Made by a program: the position numbers and the translations under genes. The notes under the pieces are model-generated. The model had not been told where the DNA came from. It did not search any database and saw only the letters and a list, made by a program, of their open reading frames with translations. A stretch of 64,000 nucleotides of DNA from Bacillus zhangzhouensis (GTDB taxonomy: Bacteria > Bacillota > Bacilli > Bacillales > Bacillaceae): positions 3,213,528 to 3,277,527 of the forward strand of contig CP099514.1 of assembly GCA_025809375.1 (NCBI GenBank), written 5' to 3'. Below, in pieces: positions 61,593-64,000 of this stretch. Within the stretch, counting starts at the first letter, position 1, and each line of letters starts with the position of its first letter.

Positions 61593-62346
61593 TCGCATCC
61601 ACTTCCTTTGCTAAGTCTAAATAGACATCTGCACCTCTTGAACGTGGATCATACAAGATTATAGGCTTTCCATGACTAGGCGCTTCACTCAGCCTCACAT
61701 TTCTCGGAATGACGGTTTGATAGACTTTATCTCTAAAGTACTTCTTCACTTCTTCAATTACCTGAATCCCAAGATTTGTTCGGGCATCGAGCATTGTTAG
61801 CAAGACACCTTCAATGGCAAGATCAGTATTTAAATGTTTCTGCACGAGACGAACTGTGTTTAACAATTGGCTCAATCCTTCAAGCGCATAATATTCGCAC
61901 TGAACTGGTATTAAAACCGAATCGGATGCAGTTAACGCATTAATCGTCAGTAATCCAAGTGATGGCGGGCAGTCAATAATCATATAATCATAATTCTGCT
62001 TAACCGAATCAAGTGCTCTCTTCAGTCGCACTTCACGTGAAATTGTAGGTACAAGCTCTATTTCAGCCCCTGCAAGCTGTATTGTCGCAGGAATGACATC
62101 AAGATTTTCGACTTCTGTCGTCTTAATCACATCAAGAACATCTGCATCATCAACTAAAATATCGTACACACACTTCTCTACGTCGGCCTTCTCAATCCCA
62201 ATACCACTTGTGGCATTGCCCTGCGGATCAATATCGACTAACAACACTCGTTTGCCTATGTATGCTAAACACGCACCCAAATTAACAGAAGTTGTCGTCT
62301 TCCCGACACCGCCCTTCTGGTTGGTAACCGCTATAATTTTCCCCAC
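61585..62346 (-). CDS. soj: chromosome partitioning ATPase Soj (ParA)
   Basis: 253 residues, the B. subtilis length, with GTG start at 62346 (VGKIIAVTNQKGGVGKTTT); AAAGTGGGTGA lies upstream. Deviant Walker A KGGVGKTT, DIDPQGNAT and DCPPSLGLLT are intact. It regulates DnaA and works with Spo0J in origin segregation. It overlaps spo0J by 8 bases. Confidence 0.97.
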   Translation of the reverse strand: MGKIIAVTNQKGGVGKTTTSVNLGACLAYIGKRVLLVDIDPQGNATSGIGIEKADVEKCVYDILVDDADVLDVIKTTEVENLDVIPATIQLAGAEIELVPTISREVRLKRALDSVKQNYDYMIIDCPPSLGLLTINALTASDSVLIPVQCEYYALEGLSQLLNTVRLVQKHLNTDLAIEGVLLTMLDARTNLGIQVIEEVKKYFRDKVYQTVIPRNVRLSEAPSHGKPIILYDPRSRGADVYLDLAKEVDANG

Positions 62347-62699
62347 GATGTCACCCACTTTCAACTTAACAAGTTTCTCATTCATTTATACTTCCTATTC
62401 TATCAAAAAAAGTATGAAACGTTTGCTTTTTTTGTTTCCCTATTATAAATTCGTCGGTAAATATGCCTTTTCGTACATAAAAAAACGAATGAAAACACAC
62501 CCAAATAGTATATTGATATATCTTTTTACGTGTCGAAACTCAAATTGTACAGCATTTGCTCACAATAGCATCAGACTGGGTTATTGTGTGTTCACACGTC
62601 TTCAATTTCTCGCAAGTCATTCGGCTCAACTTCAGCAATCACCAAGTTGAATTTCTTTTGCAAAAGCCAAACAGTCAATAACAAATTATAACAAGAGCA
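62347..62699. other. intergenic, soj promoter region
   Basis: About 350 bases. A minus-strand TATAAT (near 62440) may be the soj -10. B. subtilis has yyaB between soj and noc; I see no intact copy here. Stops occur in all frames. Confidence 0.45.
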
Positions 62700-62733
62700 A
62701 AAAAGCTGACGAGTGGCCTCATCAGCTTTTTTC
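62700..62733 (-). terminator. terminator of noc
   Basis: On the minus strand AAAAAGCTGATGAGGCCACTCGT... closes as AGCTGA-TGAGG-CCAC-TCGTCAGCT followed by TTTTTT. Confidence 0.82.
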
Positions 62734-63608
62734 TATTTAGGAATTCGAATTGTTAATTGGATATATTCCTCAAACTCTTCTTCCTCAGTATTTATTTTAA
62801 GTCCGCTGTCTTCTACCATGTGGAGAGACTGACGAATGGTATTCATCGCAATTCGTGTATCACGACTAAACGCCTTACGTTTTGGCTTCGGTTTGCGATC
62901 TGTTTTTTGTTCAAGCATCTTCACTACACGCTCTTCAGTCTGTTTCACATTCAACTGCTTTTCGATGATTTCCTGCAATAGCGCGATTTGTAATTCTGGA
63001 AGCTTTAGGGGCACAAGTGAACGTGCATGCCGTTCAGAGATTTTTTTCTCTAAAATGGCCTGCTGTACCTCTTCAGGCAACTTCAAAAGTCTTAATTTGT
63101 TTGCAACAGTTGATTGTCCCTTGCCTAAACGCTGAGCAAGCGCCTCTTGTGTTAAATCATGGAGCTCTAAAAGACGTGCATAAGCATGAGCCTCTTCAAT
63201 AGCAGACAGCTCTTCTCTTTGCAAATTTTCAATCAACGCCACAGAAGCCGTTTCCGTATCAGTAAAATCTTTTATAATAGCGGGGATTTTCTCCCATTGA
63301 AGAGTCTTTACCGCTCTCCAACGTCTTTCGCCGGCGATCAGTTCATATATTCCTTCTTCTTCTGTTGGTCTAACAACAATCGGTTGGATAATGCCATGAG
63401 TATGAATCGTCGTGGCCAGCTCTTGTATCTTTTCTTCTGAAAAAATGGTGCGTGGCTGAAAACGGTTTGGCATAATTGTGTCGACCGGGAGCTCCTGTAT
63501 CTCTTCCTTTAATGTATCATGCTCAGCAATCTCTGCCTCTATTTCGGTTTCACGCTCAGGATGTTCTTTGTCACCAAGCCCGAAGAAGCGTGAGAGTGAA
63601 TGCTTCAT
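62733..63608 (-). CDS. noc: nucleoid occlusion protein Noc
   Basis: 291 residues, ParB-like: N-terminal amphipathic helix [15 protein letters not shown] that binds membrane, [26 protein letters not shown], helix-turn-helix [20 protein letters not shown]. It blocks FtsZ assembly over the nucleoid. AAAGGTGGTG precedes the ATG. Confidence 0.97.
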   Translation of the reverse strand: MKHSLSRFFGLGDKEHPERETEIEAEIAEHDTLKEEIQELPVDTIMPNRFQPRTIFSEEKIQELATTIHTHGIIQPIVVRPTEEEGIYELIAGERRWRAVKTLQWEKIPAIIKDFTDTETASVALIENLQREELSAIEEAHAYARLLELHDLTQEALAQRLGKGQSTVANKLRLLKLPEEVQQAILEKKISERHARSLVPLKLPELQIALLQEIIEKQLNVKQTEERVVKMLEQKTDRKPKPKRKAFSRDTRIAMNTIRQSLHMVEDSGLKINTEEEEFEEYIQLTIRIPK

Positions 63609-63713
63609 GAACCTACACCACCTTTAAAAACTACCTTTTTATAATTCTATTTTCTCATGTTTTTTCCTTCTGTAAAAACGTAAATATTGAAGAAAAACCG
63701 ACCTTTTACATGA

Positions 63714-64000
63714 TCAACCTTCTATTGGTGATTTATTAGGTGTTCCTGGTTTTCTAGGATATTTTTTTGGTGTTTGCTTTTTCTTTTCAATGACAATGAT
63801 GTTCCGTTCGCTTTCTTCTAAAGGAAGAACAAAGGAATGCTTTTCAACAACCTCTCCTCCGAGGACTGTGACGGCTTTTTTCCCTGCCTGCATTTCTTCA
63901 TCAGCGGCAGATGCTTTTAAAGCAACAAACAATCCTTCCTTTTTCACTAGAGGCAGACATAGTTCGCTCAAGACGGATAAACGCGCAACTGCTCTAGCAG
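63714..64000 (-). CDS. rsmG: 16S rRNA (guanine527-N7)-methyltransferase, 5' end outside window
   Basis: The last 94 residues or so of RsmG/Gid[51 protein letters not shown] and [11 protein letters not shown]. It methylates G527 of 16S rRNA. The start lies beyond the right edge. Next to noc as in B. subtilis; oriC should follow within a few kilobases. Confidence 0.97.
   Translation of the reverse strand, partial: ARAVARLSVLSELCLPLVKKEGLFVALKASAADEEMQAGKKAVTVLGGEVVEKHSFVLPLEESERNIIVIEKKKQTPKKYPRKPGTPNKSPIEG

Noticed and set aside
62030-62046. TTCACGTGAAA core inside soj, like parS
   Set aside because: The outer bases differ from the consensus at five positions; only the inner palindrome is kept.
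62347-62699. Possible oriC or DnaA box cluster near soj
   Set aside because: No cluster of TTATCCACA boxes or AT-rich unwinding element; oriC is expected beyond rsmG outside the window.

Overview
The window is a low-to-moderate GC Firmicute chromosome segment from the Bacillus subtilis clade, most like the Bacillus pumilus group. This rests on near-complete protein identity in familiar core genes (Soj/ParA, Spo0J/ParB, Noc, WalRKHIJ, DnaC, PurA) and on the B. subtilis gene order just left of oriC: rsmG-noc-soj-spo0J-yyaC-ychF-rpsF-ssbA-rpsR, gdpP-rplI, dnaC, purA, tRNAs, walRKHIJ-htrC, rlmH. Most core genes lie on the minus strand, the leading strand if oriC is just beyond the right edge. Three exact parS sites and one near match agree with that.

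Region by region. 1-12.1 kb holds two beta-glucoside PTS/6-phospho-beta-glucosidase operons, one with a LicT-type antiterminator and a cre site, the other beside a GntR regulator. Between them are a decayed XRE/DUF3169 pair, an amino-acid permease under a single-aptamer glycine riboswitch, and an Mrr-like restriction nuclease. 12.1-13.4 kb is a complete IS3-family element inserted in the loop of a terminator hairpin. 13.4-16 kb is an accessory patch with a LURP-one protein, a NERD remnant, a secreted bacteriocin-like precursor and a small membrane protein. 16-21.4 kb has rlmH and a four-gene ECF transporter/SAM hydrolase operon behind a T-box whose specifier reads AUG (methionine). 21.5-23.6 kb holds an ABC permease, a frameshifted ABC ATPase and a GNAT enzyme. 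23.7-31.3 kb is htrC-walJ-walI-walH-walK-walR plus four tRNAs (Lys, Glu, Asp, Phe). 31.6-36.7 kb has a redoxin, a DUF418 protein, purA with PurR boxes, and dnaC. 36.8-44.4 kb is an accessory block: two decayed genes, an SDR fragment, a Fur-controlled btr/feuA/ybbA-like siderophore set lacking feuBC, and a yycB-like MFS transporter. 44.4-50.4 kb contains rplI, gdpP, yybS, ppaC, rsiV and sigV. 50.5-54 kb mixes gene relics (racemase, catalase-like, OpuBC-like) with an mhqE-mhqD-flavodoxin operon under MhqR-type palindromes. 54.1-64 kb is the rpsF-ssbA-rpsR operon, ychF, yyzM, a probable type VII secretion substrate pair with a dead lipase motif, a YkvI-like transporter, yyaC, and the spo0J-soj, noc and rsmG chromosome-segregation cluster.

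The best candidates for something new are the Met T-box/SAM hydrolase/ECF operon, the pseudo-lipase with a C-terminal YxxxD motif plus its small partner, the secreted acidic-pro/basic-mature protein with a neighbouring membrane protein, and the IS lying exactly in a terminator loop. Gene decay is concentrated in accessory genes while core genes are intact, which argues against sequencing error as the sole cause.
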